64,000 nucleotides of DNA from assembly GCA_002102555.1 (NCBI GenBank), contig MCFL01000069.1, positions 1 to 64,000 of the forward strand, in the 5' to 3' direction. Positions 47,443 to 58,425 of the stretch are shown piece after piece (the first letter of the stretch is position 1; each line of letters starts with the position of its first letter). The notes under the pieces are model-generated. The model was not told where the DNA came from, ran no database searches, and saw nothing but the letters and a program-made list of their open reading frames with translations. A program made the translations under genes and the position numbers. Source of the stretch: Catenaria anguillulae PL171. Taxonomy: Eukaryota > Blastocladiomycota > Blastocladiomycetes > Blastocladiales > Catenariaceae.

Positions 47443-48032
47443 ATGATCAATCAGCCGTTGGCTCGCGTTGCACTTATGCTACTCATGTTGCTCGCTGCTC
47501 TTGCCAGCTGTGCAACTAGTTCTCCCTTGGTCTCAACCGCCACAGTGACCCCCAATGCTGTTTCAACACCGACACAGAGCGTGAAAACAACAGCCCCTTC
47601 AGTGACCACAACGCCAGCCACCGCGGCTCCACTCACACCAGTCGCTGTCCAACTCCCAGGTGTGTCCATCAAGCCAGCCATCCCGGCAGGCGTGCTTGAC
47701 TCTCTTCCAGAGGACCTGACGGCCGCAGGCGGTGGCCGTCCGATTCCGCAACGTGCGCAAATTGTGCAAGGTGTTCGTCGATGGTGCTGCCGGGACCGGT
47801 TCCGGTGTGTCCAGGTCCGTTGTGGCCGGTCAATTCAGGTGGGAACGTACTTGTTTGGCGGGCGATATGCGACGTGTACGTCTGTTGCGTGGTTGGTTCA
47901 ACGAGCCGCGTTCCGTCCTCACAAAGTTTTCAAGCCCTGCACTTGACAGTGAGCCAATGCGTCGCTGGGCTTTGCTCGAGGCAATGTTACATTACCCGAC
48001 TCCAACGGTGCCCTGAAGCGCCCGCCTTCTGA
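47443..48032 (+). CDS. small secreted protein, Thr/Pro-rich with Cys-rich tail
   Basis: The ATG at 47443 gives a strong signal peptide (MINQPLARVALMLLMLLAAL, then ASCATSSPLV) followed by a Thr/Pro/Val-rich linker (SVKTTAPSVTTTPATAAPLT). Beyond 47740 three frames compete. One C restored near 47747 gives a Cys-rich tail with CANCARC, RAICDVYVCCVVGSTS, SQCVAGLCSRQCYI and CPEAPAF, ending at 48030. Without repair the frame ends at 47946 with fewer Cys. The Cys-rich reading is favoured because the missing-base pattern recurs in this window. Secreted; function unknown. Confidence 0.5.
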
Positions 48033-48798
48033 CAGCGCGTCAAGTTGCTGGCCAAGACGCCAACGCTCTCATCATTTCATTTCCAAGTTCTCGCACTCTT
48101 TGCCACGATCCTTCGCTCTCTCCTATCGCCCACTCATCCACTTCTATTGACTTCATTTGACTCGGATTTCGTGCACTTCATCTTTCAACACACCCACCTA
48201 CTTCACTGACTTCTTTTTCCATTCGGTCATGTTCCAATATATTTGTCGCTCAATGCTCGCAGAATATTTCCATACATCGATGCTCAAGTGCCGGAATGAT
48301 ACTCGAGTATCCCTTGGTTTCGAGATCAATAACTTGAACATGGATGACAACCGCATCATCAAGGATCCAAACAAATATCTTCTAAATGTATGTCATGTAC
48401 AAGCCAAAAGCACACGGCAGAGTAACAAAACACGCTACGACGAAATGACAAAACAACAAATGAGAGACTCAAAAACAAACAAAGAAACTTGGCCCTTAGG
48501 CTGACGGGCGTGATGATCCAGCAACGCCTCGACCGGTAAATGTGCTGCATCGAAACAACAGGGTGAGAAGAGAAAAAAAAAGGAAAAGGAAAGGAGGGGA
48601 ATGTGAAGCGCACGTGGCACGAAGGCAACAAGATGCAGGATGAAAAGAAGCAGAAGAATGAGCAACAAGTCTCAAGACGAGACCATGCATCCAACAACTC
48701 AAATCAAGACACACCCAGAATCACCCACGGTAGACGCACACGCACATGGGGGGGGGGGGGAAAGCGGGGAGGAGGAAATGGAAAAAGAATTGACGTGC
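48033..48798. other. intergenic region with G12 run
   Basis: 3' flanks of two convergent genes. It holds a G12 run at 48749-48760 and A-rich stretches. No gene seen. Confidence 0.45.
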
Positions 48799-50697
48799 TT
48801 ACCACTCGGTGTACCACGTTGCCTTGCACGCGGTACCAGTCTCACGGCGCTTGTTGCCGCCATCGGCCCAGATGGTGTTGGTGGCCGTCTTCTTGATCAA
48901 CTTGTACTCGACCGTCTTGCCGAGCGGAATCTTGACGGTACCTTTCCACACGGGGTAGGTGGCAGATGACAACTTGACGGCGGAAACGGGGTTCCACGAG
49001 CCAAGCTCGGACACGTTGCCAACAACATACACGTCCTCGCCGGGAACAGTCGTGACGCGGGCCTCGATGGCAATCTCGGACTGGCCATTCGAGCAAGTGC
49101 CAATCGGGTCGGTGGTTTGGCCCTCGACGCGGGCATTGACGTGAAGGGCAAGCACACCGTTGGAGGGGATCTTGGCCGTGACCTTGCGAGAAGAATCGAC
49201 CGTGTACACGGGACCAGTGCACTTGCCATTGATCACGTCGCCGTTGGCCACGTCACAGTAAGTGCCAGCGGGCAAGCCGGTTTGGAAGGTGCGGGTCAAG
49301 TCCTCGCCGCGGTTGAAGCCGACAAATGCCTTGTCACCACGGCCGAAAGCGAGCTGGTTGTTGCCGTTGGTCCACACATCGTTCATGCCGGTGCCCCAGG
49401 CGGCCGAGCGCAACGCGACCAAGTTGGCCGACGACTTCCAGCGGTGCTCGCATTCCCACCCGTTGCCGCACTCGACTTGCTTGGTGGTACCGTCGTTGAA
49501 GGCAGGCGGACCCTGGTGCTTTTGGTTGAACGTGTACGACGACATGACCACGGGTTGGCCGTACGGGTACGCGAGCATGAAGGCCTCGGCTTGGGCATAC
49601 GTCTGGCCGTCCTTGTACGTCAAGGGTTGGCGCTGCTCACCGGCTTGGCCACGCTGCGTGTCGTGGTTGTCGATAAAGACAACGGCTTGCTCCGATTTGA
49701 GCGTTTGCCACCCGCCAACCTTGGGGAGGTCGGCAATGTTGCCATAACGGAACATACGGGAGACGTCCTCGGCGAATTTGAACTCTGTTACTTTGCCCTG
49801 ATGAAACAGTCAATGGGTTGGGTGAGTGTCTCTCAACGACCGACCAAAAAGGGTGTAAATTGGGAGCTGTACCATGCCGAGATACTCGGAGACTTGAATG
49901 GGCTCGCCTGCGGATCCAATCACCTCGGTGAACTTTGCGCCACCCACAGCATTGAGAATGGCACCAAGCTCGCCAGAGTCAATGTGCTTGGCAGCGTCAA
50001 CACGGAAACCAGCAACACCGAGCGACAGCAAGTCGTTGAGGTACTCCTTGAGCCGGTTTTGGACGTACGGCGAGGCCGTGTCGAGATCGGCCAGCTCGTC
50101 GAGCTCGCACCGTTGCACTTGCCACCGCTGGTTGTAGTCAATGCTAGGCGGGCACTGGTCGTGATGGAAGTCCCTGTACGAGTAGGTACCCGGGAACTCG
50201 TAGCGAGTGTAGCGGGTGCCGGCCGAGCCAATACCGGACTGGTAGCGGGCCATGTGGTTGATGACGGCATCGGCATAGATCTTGACACCGGCATCTTTGC
50301 ACGTCTTGATCATGCGAGCAAAGGCTTCGCGGTCACCACGACGAGTGATGAGCTTGTAGGAAATGGGTTGGTAATCTGAATAAACGGGGTTGGCGCGAGA
50401 TGTGAGTCAAGCGAGTCTGGCACGATGGAGTCAGGAATAGCATGCCGGACCTTGCCACCAGGGATGGGCATCGCCGGGGAGCACCACGTGCTCCTGAGGA
50501 GGACTGATTTGGACGCCATAGTAGCCCTTGGGGCCCAACACTTCGGTGCACTCCTTGGCGACCGAGTCCCATGGCCAGTTGAACAAGTGGACGAGCACGT
50601 CGCGGTTCTCGGAGACGGGAGCGGCGTTGGCACACAAGATCAAAGCCGCGAGGGCGAGGACCGAGGTGATGGCGAGAGGGGTACGAGTGGTACGCAT
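48799..50697 (-). CDS. secreted alpha-amylase (GH13) with CBM20 starch-binding domain
   Basis: Endo-hydrolase of alpha-1,4-glucans in starch or glycogen, exported. The ATG at 50697 gives a signal peptide (MRTTRTPLAITSVLALAALI, LCANAAPVS). GH13 landmarks: VLVHLFNWPWDSVAKEC, HPWWQDYQPISYKL, GVKIYADAVINHM (region I), GVAGFRVDAAKH (nucleophile Asp), FTEVIGSAGEPI (acid/base Glu), AVVFIDNHDTQRG (third acid). The CBM20 tail has EDVYVVGNVSELGSWNP, YPVWKGTVKIP and TIWADGGNKRRE, ending TWYTEW. Introns 50376-50450 and 49798-49872 are GT-AG and in phase. All catalytic residues are present and there is no frame break. The sequence resembles animal and actinobacterial amylases more than the classic Aspergillus type, which hints at transfer or old divergence. 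Confidence 0.94.
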
Positions 50698-53433
50698 GTT
50701 GGTAAATGAATGGGAGATGAAAGATGGATAAGACTCACAGTCTGCGATTCAACGTGGAAGTGGGCAGGGTAAGATCCACGAAGGGTTCGCAGCGGGTGTC
50801 GGATTGGCGCTCAAGCAGTACCTTAATCAAGTTGGTGTAGAGAGATGGTGGGTAGCTTTACAAGCTGACAGGGGATGGCGGCTTTCAAGCAATATGCAAG
50901 CCGCAGAGAATCAGAACGATGGTCACAACGGGCCAGGAAGGATTGAAGGAATCGTGATGAGACGATGGTGAGGATCTTGATGGAGGAGGTCGGCGGGGCG
51001 AGAGTCCATTTTGTACCTCACACGCGAGACAGTCGCTGGCCAAGAAACGGTGAACGAGTTCGCAGCAACGAGCCCAAAATGGAAAGCAAAAGGGCGACCG
51101 TCAAGCTGGATCCGGACTGGTCCCCTGCTGCTGCCGCTGATGCACACGGACCAATCCAATGACGTCTTTTCATTTTGCGTTCCAGAACTTTAACGTTGCA
51201 CAGGCAGCGGCGAAACGGTAATGGGCTTATCAAATCCGGAAGGGGCAACGCAACTCCTGCATGCAAGTTGTGCGCACGATGATGGAGCTTGCCTTCGGTG
51301 GGGACCGAGAATGAAACAGAAGAAGCGGCCAATTTGTCCAACCACAAATCCAATGGCGCGACGCGTTCCTCGCCACGCGCTTGTTGCAAGGCTGAAACAC
51401 GAACATCCAAAATCACGGGGTCGAGTGAATCAGCCGATCGACCGCATCTGGGTCCCTGATGACTGGATCGGGCCAATGATGCGAGGGATCTCGTGAGTGG
51501 ATGCCCAGGATCTGGGATCACGATCGATCAACTCGACCTCACTCGCCCGCGCACTCTTGATGAGGAATCGTGCACGCGGAGAACTTTGCTGGCATACACG
51601 CGTCCATCATGCTTGTCCCACCAATACACGTCGCCATCCCGTCCATGTGGTGACATCTTTTCTTCAGTTCGTGGCCAAAACCCTCGCTCACAGCGCTGCG
51701 ACGATCGACACTGGACAAACGACGCCATGCAGTAGCGCAGGCGGCATCACACTATACGGCGGCAGCTGTCCGTCCTTGCGTGCCATGTCCCCTCCCCGTT
51801 GTGCATACACATCATTCTCAGTCGATCCTAACGCTTGAGACTTTGTCAGCAGCGGGCTAATCGGTACGGAGGGGAACCCCCGTTATGGCCGTCGCAATCG
51901 TTCAAGTGTATCTCGCGTATCATTTCCATCAAACAAAATGGACGGGACATGTTCGCAGCGGCAGCGCCTTCTCTGCAGATTTCCAGTACATGGGTGTGCA
52001 CCATTGCCGTCCATCGATCGGTTTTCTGGCCATGCCATTGATCGCATTTTCCACGCATGTGCTCTGGCTGAAGAACTTGGTCTGCGTGCATGCGCGGTCG
52101 TATCCATTTTCGACATTATATTACAACCCTTCGAGTCCAAATTAATTCTACTCCAAAACGGCAACAACGATTGGATCGGAGCAATGGCCAAGCAATGGAC
52201 GCCTTATGAAGACGCTACCTTCGGTGGCGCCAAGCTGGCCACAGTGCCTGGCTTCATGTGCTGACTCGGTAACTCACGTCAACCAAGAGGTTTAGATAAC
52301 TGCGGTGCAACTGGTGCGAGCCAATGAAGGACGGCGAATCATTGAGCAGCTGTCGATCGATGGATAGAGTGTCGAAAATGTTGGCAGGCAGCGACTGGAA
52401 TGGAGTTTTCGAGGTCCCGGGCTCTTCCGCTCTTGGGCCGCTCAGGCGTACTCTTCTTGAAGTTCTTGCCTCCTCGTCGGCTGGAGGCTCCTCACGTGCG
52501 CGTGCATTCCGTCCGTCGCAAAGAAGGTCGCGATCGCGATCAAGTGAATGTGAGACAAACCCCAACTGATCGTGCTAGCGGCTCCTGCCACGCACGGATT
52601 CATGTGGATCGGTTCGTTTATGTTCGTTCAAAGTGTTGTGTCTCACTCAAACCAAGTCTTTGAGTGCCTTCATCGCCGGCCAGGGCCAAGCAATCCTTGT
52701 TGGATCGTATTCGTACAATACACGCAGAGGGTATGGCGTCGAGCGCCAAGTATTGAGGGTCATTCCAGGGAAAAAAGAATAGCACAACATGGACAAAAAC
52801 AAACCGATCTGAGCGCAGTGGTCGCTGTTGGGAACCGTAGGTCCTGGATTGTATGCGGAAAGAACGCCGCGATGACAACGGCACTAAAGAGAGTGACAGG
52901 GATGCAGCTGTTCCAGTCAGATGAGCCTTGGAAACAACATGATATGGTCGTAGGAAAACAGTACTTCTGGAAGTTGTACATAGAAGAGGTTTGAAGAAAT
53001 GTGCGAGAAAGAAATGATCTCCAGGGATGCGCCCATATGAGTCCGTACGTCCATGGGCGAAATGTCGAGGTACGAGGCATAAAGGCGGTTAATTGTTGCT
53101 CGACAGTTGATGACTTTATGCAAAGCCAATCGATTGCTGCAAGTAGGATTACATTCAAGCGTCGCTCAATTCCATGGTCATCGTGACTTTGTGGTTTGCC
53201 AACCATCTGTCAATCGCCAGCGTTTTGGGACCGCCATGCTGCAACGGTGTTGTTCACCTACCCTCAGACCTCATCATGTACTACTGTATCTGCAAGAATG
53301 TAGAGTACATTGATTGCAACCGTCAACACCACGACACATAAACCGAATGCCTCACACCACTCAATCACAAACAGACCTCATGTAGCTAGCTGCACATCCA
53401 ATCATCGGATCGCCTTGCCATTGTATCCTCAAT
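50698..53433. other. gene-poor stretch of about 2.7 kb
   Basis: Both strands hold only short ORFs. The longest (51018-51521, minus) shows no signal peptide, domain or biased codon pattern. A minus-strand frame at 52254-52565 has a short protein-like piece (LPANIFDTLSIDRQLL), which might be a decayed F-box-type remnant. No RNA gene or repeat recognised. Confidence 0.4.
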
Positions 53434-53740
53434 TTACGGAATCTGCAATCCACACCTCGGGTAGCACCCGTCGCGGCACTCCATGCACGTCCACCCCCAC
53501 CCGTCGTCCTTGCACACGGGCTCGCAGTCGCGCAGGCACATGCTGAAGCAACGGTCGTAGTGACTCGCTAGTACACAAGTACAATCACAATGCGTACGTC
53601 AGCCACCAGGTGTGTGTGCAACAAACGCGAGAAAGCGTACCGAGAGAGGCGTCAGCCTTACCCGGTTGGGCCGGCGCGGCATGGACAAGTGTCGTGGCAG
53701 CCGTGGCCAGGAGAGCGAGGAAGAGAGTAGAGAGCTGCAT
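53434..53740 (-). CDS. 77-residue secreted 8-cysteine protein, two exons
   Basis: Too short for ordinary ORF calling. Exon 1 (53740-53641) encodes a signal peptide (MQLSTLFLALLATAATTLVH, AAPAQPGKADASL). A GT-AG intron (53568-53640, gtacgc...tactag) splits an Ala codon. Exon 2 (53567-53434) encodes SHYDRCFSMCLRDCEPVCKD, DGWGWTCMECRDGCYPRCGL and QIP, then TAA. The mature part of about 55 residues has eight Cys, enough for four disulfides, and four acidic C-x(2-3)-C-like spacings. Such proteins are often effectors, defensin-like peptides or wall proteins; I recognise no family. The open splice frame, clear signal peptide and even Cys number support a real gene. Confidence 0.75.
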
Positions 53741-54480
53741 TGGTGGAGGTTTTGTGTTGAAAAAAAATTGCCTACTAGGGTTGGGCAGATGTACTGGGGA
53801 GGGATGCGTGCGTGGGCGCTAATCGCTAGCCCGTTCGGAGGCGGGATCAAGGTATTTGTAGCACTCGCAAAGCGCTTGCTGGCTCAGCTCCTCCAGCAGA
53901 CATGAATGGGATTCGGGCCGAGGACAACTCAATCTGGCGGTAAATCTCGGTACATCCTGGCCATCGATAGGGCGGCCAAGTCGATTCGATCCTGGTATCG
54001 CTCGTCAAATTGGGACTGAAATTGATTCACATGATAAATCTCATGCCAGCGGCGTCGCTCACTCTCTCGTCTGCTTGGCGAAAGAGGCAATCAAATGCGA
54101 CTTTGAGATGGATCATGCGAGAGCGGTTGTTTGCTATTACGCCGCGGCTGCCAGCTGTCATGGGAACGAAACGTAACGCTGCAGGACATTGGCTTATTTG
54201 CCTGTCCCCATATGTGCATAACAGCCGTATTGCCGCAATTGACTCAGTTGACGTGCGCATTTACGGTGGCACTTGTGCATGCGTGGCGGAGGAAGCGAAC
54301 AAGGACTCAGTCCGCGGCCGGAAAAACATCATTTGCAAACCGTGCGCATGCACGTTTGTTGATGTAAATCGCAACTGAAACGCTGCGAACAACGAGTCAT
54401 GGGACAGCAATCTATCCAGACTGGTTGGAATCACCGGCCAGCAATATGCGTAAAATCGGCAAGTGTATCGCTCAACCATC
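53741..54480. other. intergenic region, no gene seen
   Basis: Upstream of the small secreted protein gene and downstream of the PEX1-like gene. Only short ORFs without features. An A8 run lies near 53760, 20 bp upstream of the small gene's ATG. Confidence 0.4.
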
Positions 54481-56961
54481 ACACATCCACGTCCTCCAGC
54501 ACACCAACCAAATGTTCCAACCCAATCTATGACGCATGGCAAGTTCGGATCTCCGTCAGCCTCGCAATCCCTTTTGGTCAATAAACACCCATCAACGTAC
54601 CTCACACTTATCCTCCCTGATCGCTCTGACAGCCGCACGTTCCCACACTCCCTTGACCTGGGCGCCCGTCATGCCCACACACCGCTTGGCCACGTGCTTG
54701 TCCAACTCGTGCTGCGACAGGGCGTGTGGATGCCTGCTCGCAAACCCGTCCACGAGCTGCTTGGCCTGCTCCAACGTATTTGGTTGTGCGAGATGAATGT
54801 GCACGTCCAACCTGCCCGGCCGAAGCAGCGCAGAGTCGATTTGCGCAATGTTGCTCGACACTGTCAGGTTGGGTGAGTTCAACACGCTCTCCGACATTGC
54901 ACCAAAACGAAAAAGAAGAAGAAAAAAAAAAAACGTACTCGCAATCACAAACACCCCACCACCGGCGTTGCCCTTTGCCAAAATGCCATCCAGTTCCGTC
55001 AACAAGCACGTCACAATGCGATCGCCCGTGCCCTCCTGGCCCATACTTGCGGCGCCACGGTGGCCGGCAAGCGTTTCGACCTGATCAAGCAGAAGCACAC
55101 AGGGCGCGGCGGCGCGCGCGGCCGCAAATGCACGTGCAATGGCGGCTTCGGATGCGCCAACAACCTTGGACAAGACGCGTGATGCCTAGACAAAAGTGTC
55201 CACACGCAAAAAAAAAAAAATTGTGGACAAGTGAGGCGATCGGGCCACAGCGCACGCATGATTGTACAGAGATACGTACGTCGAGCGGGACACAGGTGAA
55301 TCCAAGTCGATGCACGACGCCCATGGCCACCAAACTCTTGCCCACTCCCGGCGGCCCGTGAATCAACATGCCCCTGGCCAGCTCGTTGCCCGTGTTGTCG
55401 TCGCCGCCTGATCCCGCCAACATGCGCGTAAAAGGATCAAGCACAGCCACCTGAATATCGCGTACGGCTGCATCCAGTGCATACACGTCGCGCGCCAAGT
55501 CGACCATGGGGATGTCCATGACCAACTCGGCCACGGCCATGGGCTTGACGCGCGCGAGTGCCTCGGGCAAGTGATTGGCGACGCTAGTGTTGGATGCGAG
55601 TGCGTGGGTGGTGGCGAGGCCCGCGGCACGTGCGAGGTCGCCGGGCGAGAGTCCATGGGCGTGGTGGATGGCCGAGGAGATGGCGGAGGTGAGTGGGGGG
55701 AGGGTCGGGAGCATGGATGAGAGGATGGCGAGGCGGGCGGATGAGGTGCGGGGTGGGTGCAGTGGGAAGTGGGCGGAGAAGCGGCGGGTGAGTGGAGACG
55801 GGAGCGAGTGGGATGTTAAGGCCAGGACAAGCATGTGGCACGGAGGGGTTGTGTCGAGGAGATGGGCGAGGAGGTCTGATTGGGTAGGAGAGAGCGAGTC
55901 GATGTGGTCAATGATGACGAGAGTGGGCGCCGCAGGGGACGAGGCAGAGCGGGAGAGGTAGGTGGTTAGCGGGAGAAGATCGGTTGGAGCGGAGGTGCAC
56001 GACAAATGGATGGCACCAAGACCGGTTGTGGCTGTGGTAAGCGAAAGCATTAGCATTGAGGGTGCAGATGAGTGAGTGACGTCAAGGACGTACCGGCAAT
56101 GGCATTGGCGAGCAGCGACTTGCCTGATCCCGATGACCCGGAAATCAAAGCATGCTCCACTCTGAACCGCGAGCGCATCCCATCGTCACCTTGAGGCCCT
56201 TGGAGCACGGTGAGCTGACGCATCAACCAACTGGCCACCCGCTGTACCAACTCTTGCTGGCCACGGACACCACCCACGTCTTGGATCGCCGCCGACAGTT
56301 GGGTTGCATCTTGAAAGACATTGATGGTTGATGGTGCTGGCGTGAACTGGGTTGCATGGGCCGCAATGACAAATGCCACATTGGAGAGTGGGGGAGGAGG
56401 AGTGGACGGCCAGACGTCGACCGAGAAGGAGCGGGTGCCGAGCTGTGCCCGCAGGCGTGTCGGGTTGGCTGGTGAGGAGTGTGGATGGACTGGGTAGCCG
56501 TGAAGTGCAGTTGAGAGCCAGGATGTTGTGGGCACATGGACGGACGAGTCGAGGCGATAGTGCAGACTGGGTGCTGGCTTGGGCGCGACGGGTGACAGCG
56601 GGATGAGGGCGACCTTGACTTGCCCTTGCACCTGATCCGCCCGACCAGTCAACTCTCCAGCACTCATCAACACGAGCAGTTGTTGCTTGTTGTCGTGCGC
56701 GGCTACATTGGCACATTCATCGTGGTCGGCGGGGCCAAGCCCGAGCCCCAGCCCCGACCCCAGCCTCAGGGCGAGGTGGAGGCAGGAGCAGTAGCGCTGA
56801 TCTGGCAGGGAAAGCAGTGCAAACGGTAGCACAGATCCCGGTATCGGTATGTGCTGTCGGTCCTTGTCGTCGAGCAGCAGCCTCACGGCCGTGGCGGTGG
56901 CGGTGGCCGTGGCCGAGGTGGATGTCGTGTGGGACGCGAAGACTGCATTGAATGTCAACAT
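54478..56961 (-). CDS. PEX1-like double AAA+ ATPase with atypical Walker B motifs
   Basis: Type II AAA+ protein. The ATG at 56961 (MLTFNAVFASHTTS) begins an N-domain of about 230 residues. D1 has GVRGQQELVQRV, Walker A SGSSGSGKSLLANAIA and a Walker B-like TLVIIDHIDSLSP. D2 has Walker A GMLIHGPPGVGKSLVAMGVV, SRVLSKVVGASEAAIARAFA (the LSK-x-x-GASE pattern typical of PEX1), Walker B CVLLLDQVETLAGHRG, and the sensor/Arg-finger region SNIAQIDSALLRPGRLD. Introns: 56032-56093, 55186-55279 (with A13), 54861-54938 (with A12). The last coding exon may continue past a gtacgt donor near 54594 to a short exon ending LVGVLEDVDV near 54478; otherwise the stop is at 54592. Both Walker B motifs lack the usual catalytic Glu (DH and DQ). 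PEX1 drives export of the peroxisomal import receptor with PEX6. Afg2-type is the alternative. Confidence 0.7.
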
Positions 56962-57179
56962 GGCCGGACGTCATTGATGCCGAACACCGCCGCCCGCCGC
57001 TGTCGCCGTGGCCGCCGTCCCGGCCGACTCATACGTGCTGGATCGATCGGCGGCAACGGCAACGAGCGCACATGGATGGATGGGAGAGAGCACCAGGATG
57101 GTATTGGCATGGGACGCACGACCAATCGACATCCAGTCACTCGCGCTGCAAACTCTATGCAATTCGCCCCACAGATACC
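56962..57179. promoter_or_regulatory. compact divergent promoter, PEX1-like / Voa1-like
   Basis: Only 218 bp separate the two ATGs, so both genes must share this upstream region. Confidence 0.45.
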
Positions 57180-58136
57180 ATGAAGACATTCTCGCCGCTC
57201 TCGCTGCTCTCCGTTGCCGCCGCCTTGGCACTTGCTGTTGCCGGTGCCACTGCTGCTGCCGAGACCCCGGCCGCCGACTCGCAAGGCCCGCTGCTCGCCT
57301 GGCGCCTCTCCCCGATCGCCCACTCGGCCTCGCAGCCCGCAAAGATTCATGTCCCTGCTGCCGGTGGCGCTACCCAACGCCCGCTTGCCGACCTGCTCGC
57401 CGATGCTGGGCTCTGGGACCAACGCGTCTTGTGCACAGAGGCAGAGGCACAAGCTACTACCGTTGTCGTTTTGCAACAGCCCGGCGTCCACGCCGTGGAC
57501 TTGGTCAAGAGCAAGGACCACCCGATCGTGTCGGCAATCAAGGTATTCCTCCAACACGCTCATTACTGCTCGTCAATCTATCTGACTCGTTGTGTTTTCC
57601 TTGTTGCGTCTTGTGTGAACCAACAGTCGGCCTTGTCGTCTGCACCCGCCACGCTCGAGATCCCGCACTTTCATATCCCCTCCTCTGCCACTCCCTTGAC
57701 TATCCTGCACTCGGCTGCGTCGTGCCCACCGCCCTCCTCCAAAGTCACCTACATCCACCATACGCTTCCGTCGCTCTCGTCTGCCACCCCGGCCGACGCC
57801 GACCAAATCACCGATCTGTTGCGCCAACATCCAAACGCGCTCTTCATGTACTCGTCCGCGTACGCGCTCGCCCAACGTGTGGAATCCGCCTCCTCCTCCT
57901 CGCCCGCGTCGGGCGGCAGTGGTGGCGGCAACTCTGCCCAGCCAGCCGTTGGCGATTTTAACAAGTTGCCCTACATTGCACAGTACCATATCTTTACCCC
58001 GGGCTTGTTCATGACCTTGTCCGTCACCATCATGCTCGTGGCGTTTTTGATGGTGGGCGTGTCGTGGTTGGCCAGTGTCAAGGCACCTGTCGGGATGGAG
58101 GGGAGTAAACTCAAGGGCAAGCCAAAGACCGCTTAA
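57180..58136 (+). CDS. Voa1/Big1 (ATP6AP1-like) V-ATPase assembly protein
   Basis: ER type I membrane protein family (yeast Voa1/Big1, animal Ac45) that helps assemble the V-ATPase V0 sector and affects wall glucan. The ATG at 57180 gives a signal peptide (MKTFSPLSLLSVAAALALAV, AGATAAAE). A lumenal domain of about 220 residues follows. The C-terminal hallmark is YHIFTPGLFMTLSVTIMLVA, a membrane helix, then SWLASVKAPVGMEG and a Lys-rich cytoplasmic tail (KGKPKTA). The intron 57543-57626 (GT-AG, 84 nt) has no stop and a length divisible by three, so an unspliced reading is also open. Splicing is favoured because the retained segment would insert hydrophobic Cys-rich sequence. Confidence 0.78.
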   Translation: MKTFSPLSLLSVAAALALAVAGATAAAETPAADSQGPLLAWRLSPIAHSASQPAKIHVPAAGGATQRPLADLLADAGLWDQRVLCTEAEAQATTVVVLQQPGVHAVDLVKSKDHPIVSAIKVFLQHAHYCSSIYLTRCVFLVASCVNQQSALSSAPATLEIPHFHIPSSATPLTILHSAASCPPPSSKVTYIHHTLPSLSSATPADADQITDLLRQHPNALFMYSSAYALAQRVESASSSSPASGGSGGGNSAQPAVGDFNKLPYIAQYHIFTPGLFMTLSVTIMLVAFLMVGVSWLASVKAPVGMEGSKLKGKPKTA

Positions 58137-58425
58137 GGGTGCGCCATGGTGGTGGGCCAGTTGTTTCTATGTTGTGCTAGTTCGGGCAGATCGCGATGAT
58201 GTTCATGATGGAGGAGTTTTCGACAAGTATTTTGTGCATGCATTTCGCTCTATGATGTGCTGATACTGCCTTTGACAAACAGAGACAGCAAGTTCAGTGG
58301 GACCAACGTTTTTTTTTTTATTTATGAAGAAAGAAATCGACAACAGGTCGTACAGTACAGTACAGAATGAGCAATCAAAGACGCAAGCAATAGCATGACA
58401 GCACGGAACAAAACCGAATCAATAC
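58137..58425. other. convergent intergenic region
   Basis: 3' flanks of the Voa1-like and FHA genes, with a T11 run at 58309-58319. No gene seen. Confidence 0.4.

Noticed and set aside
51018-51521. 167-residue minus-strand ORF in the gene-poor region
   Set aside because: No signal peptide, domain, codon bias or splice context; likely chance in GC-rich DNA.
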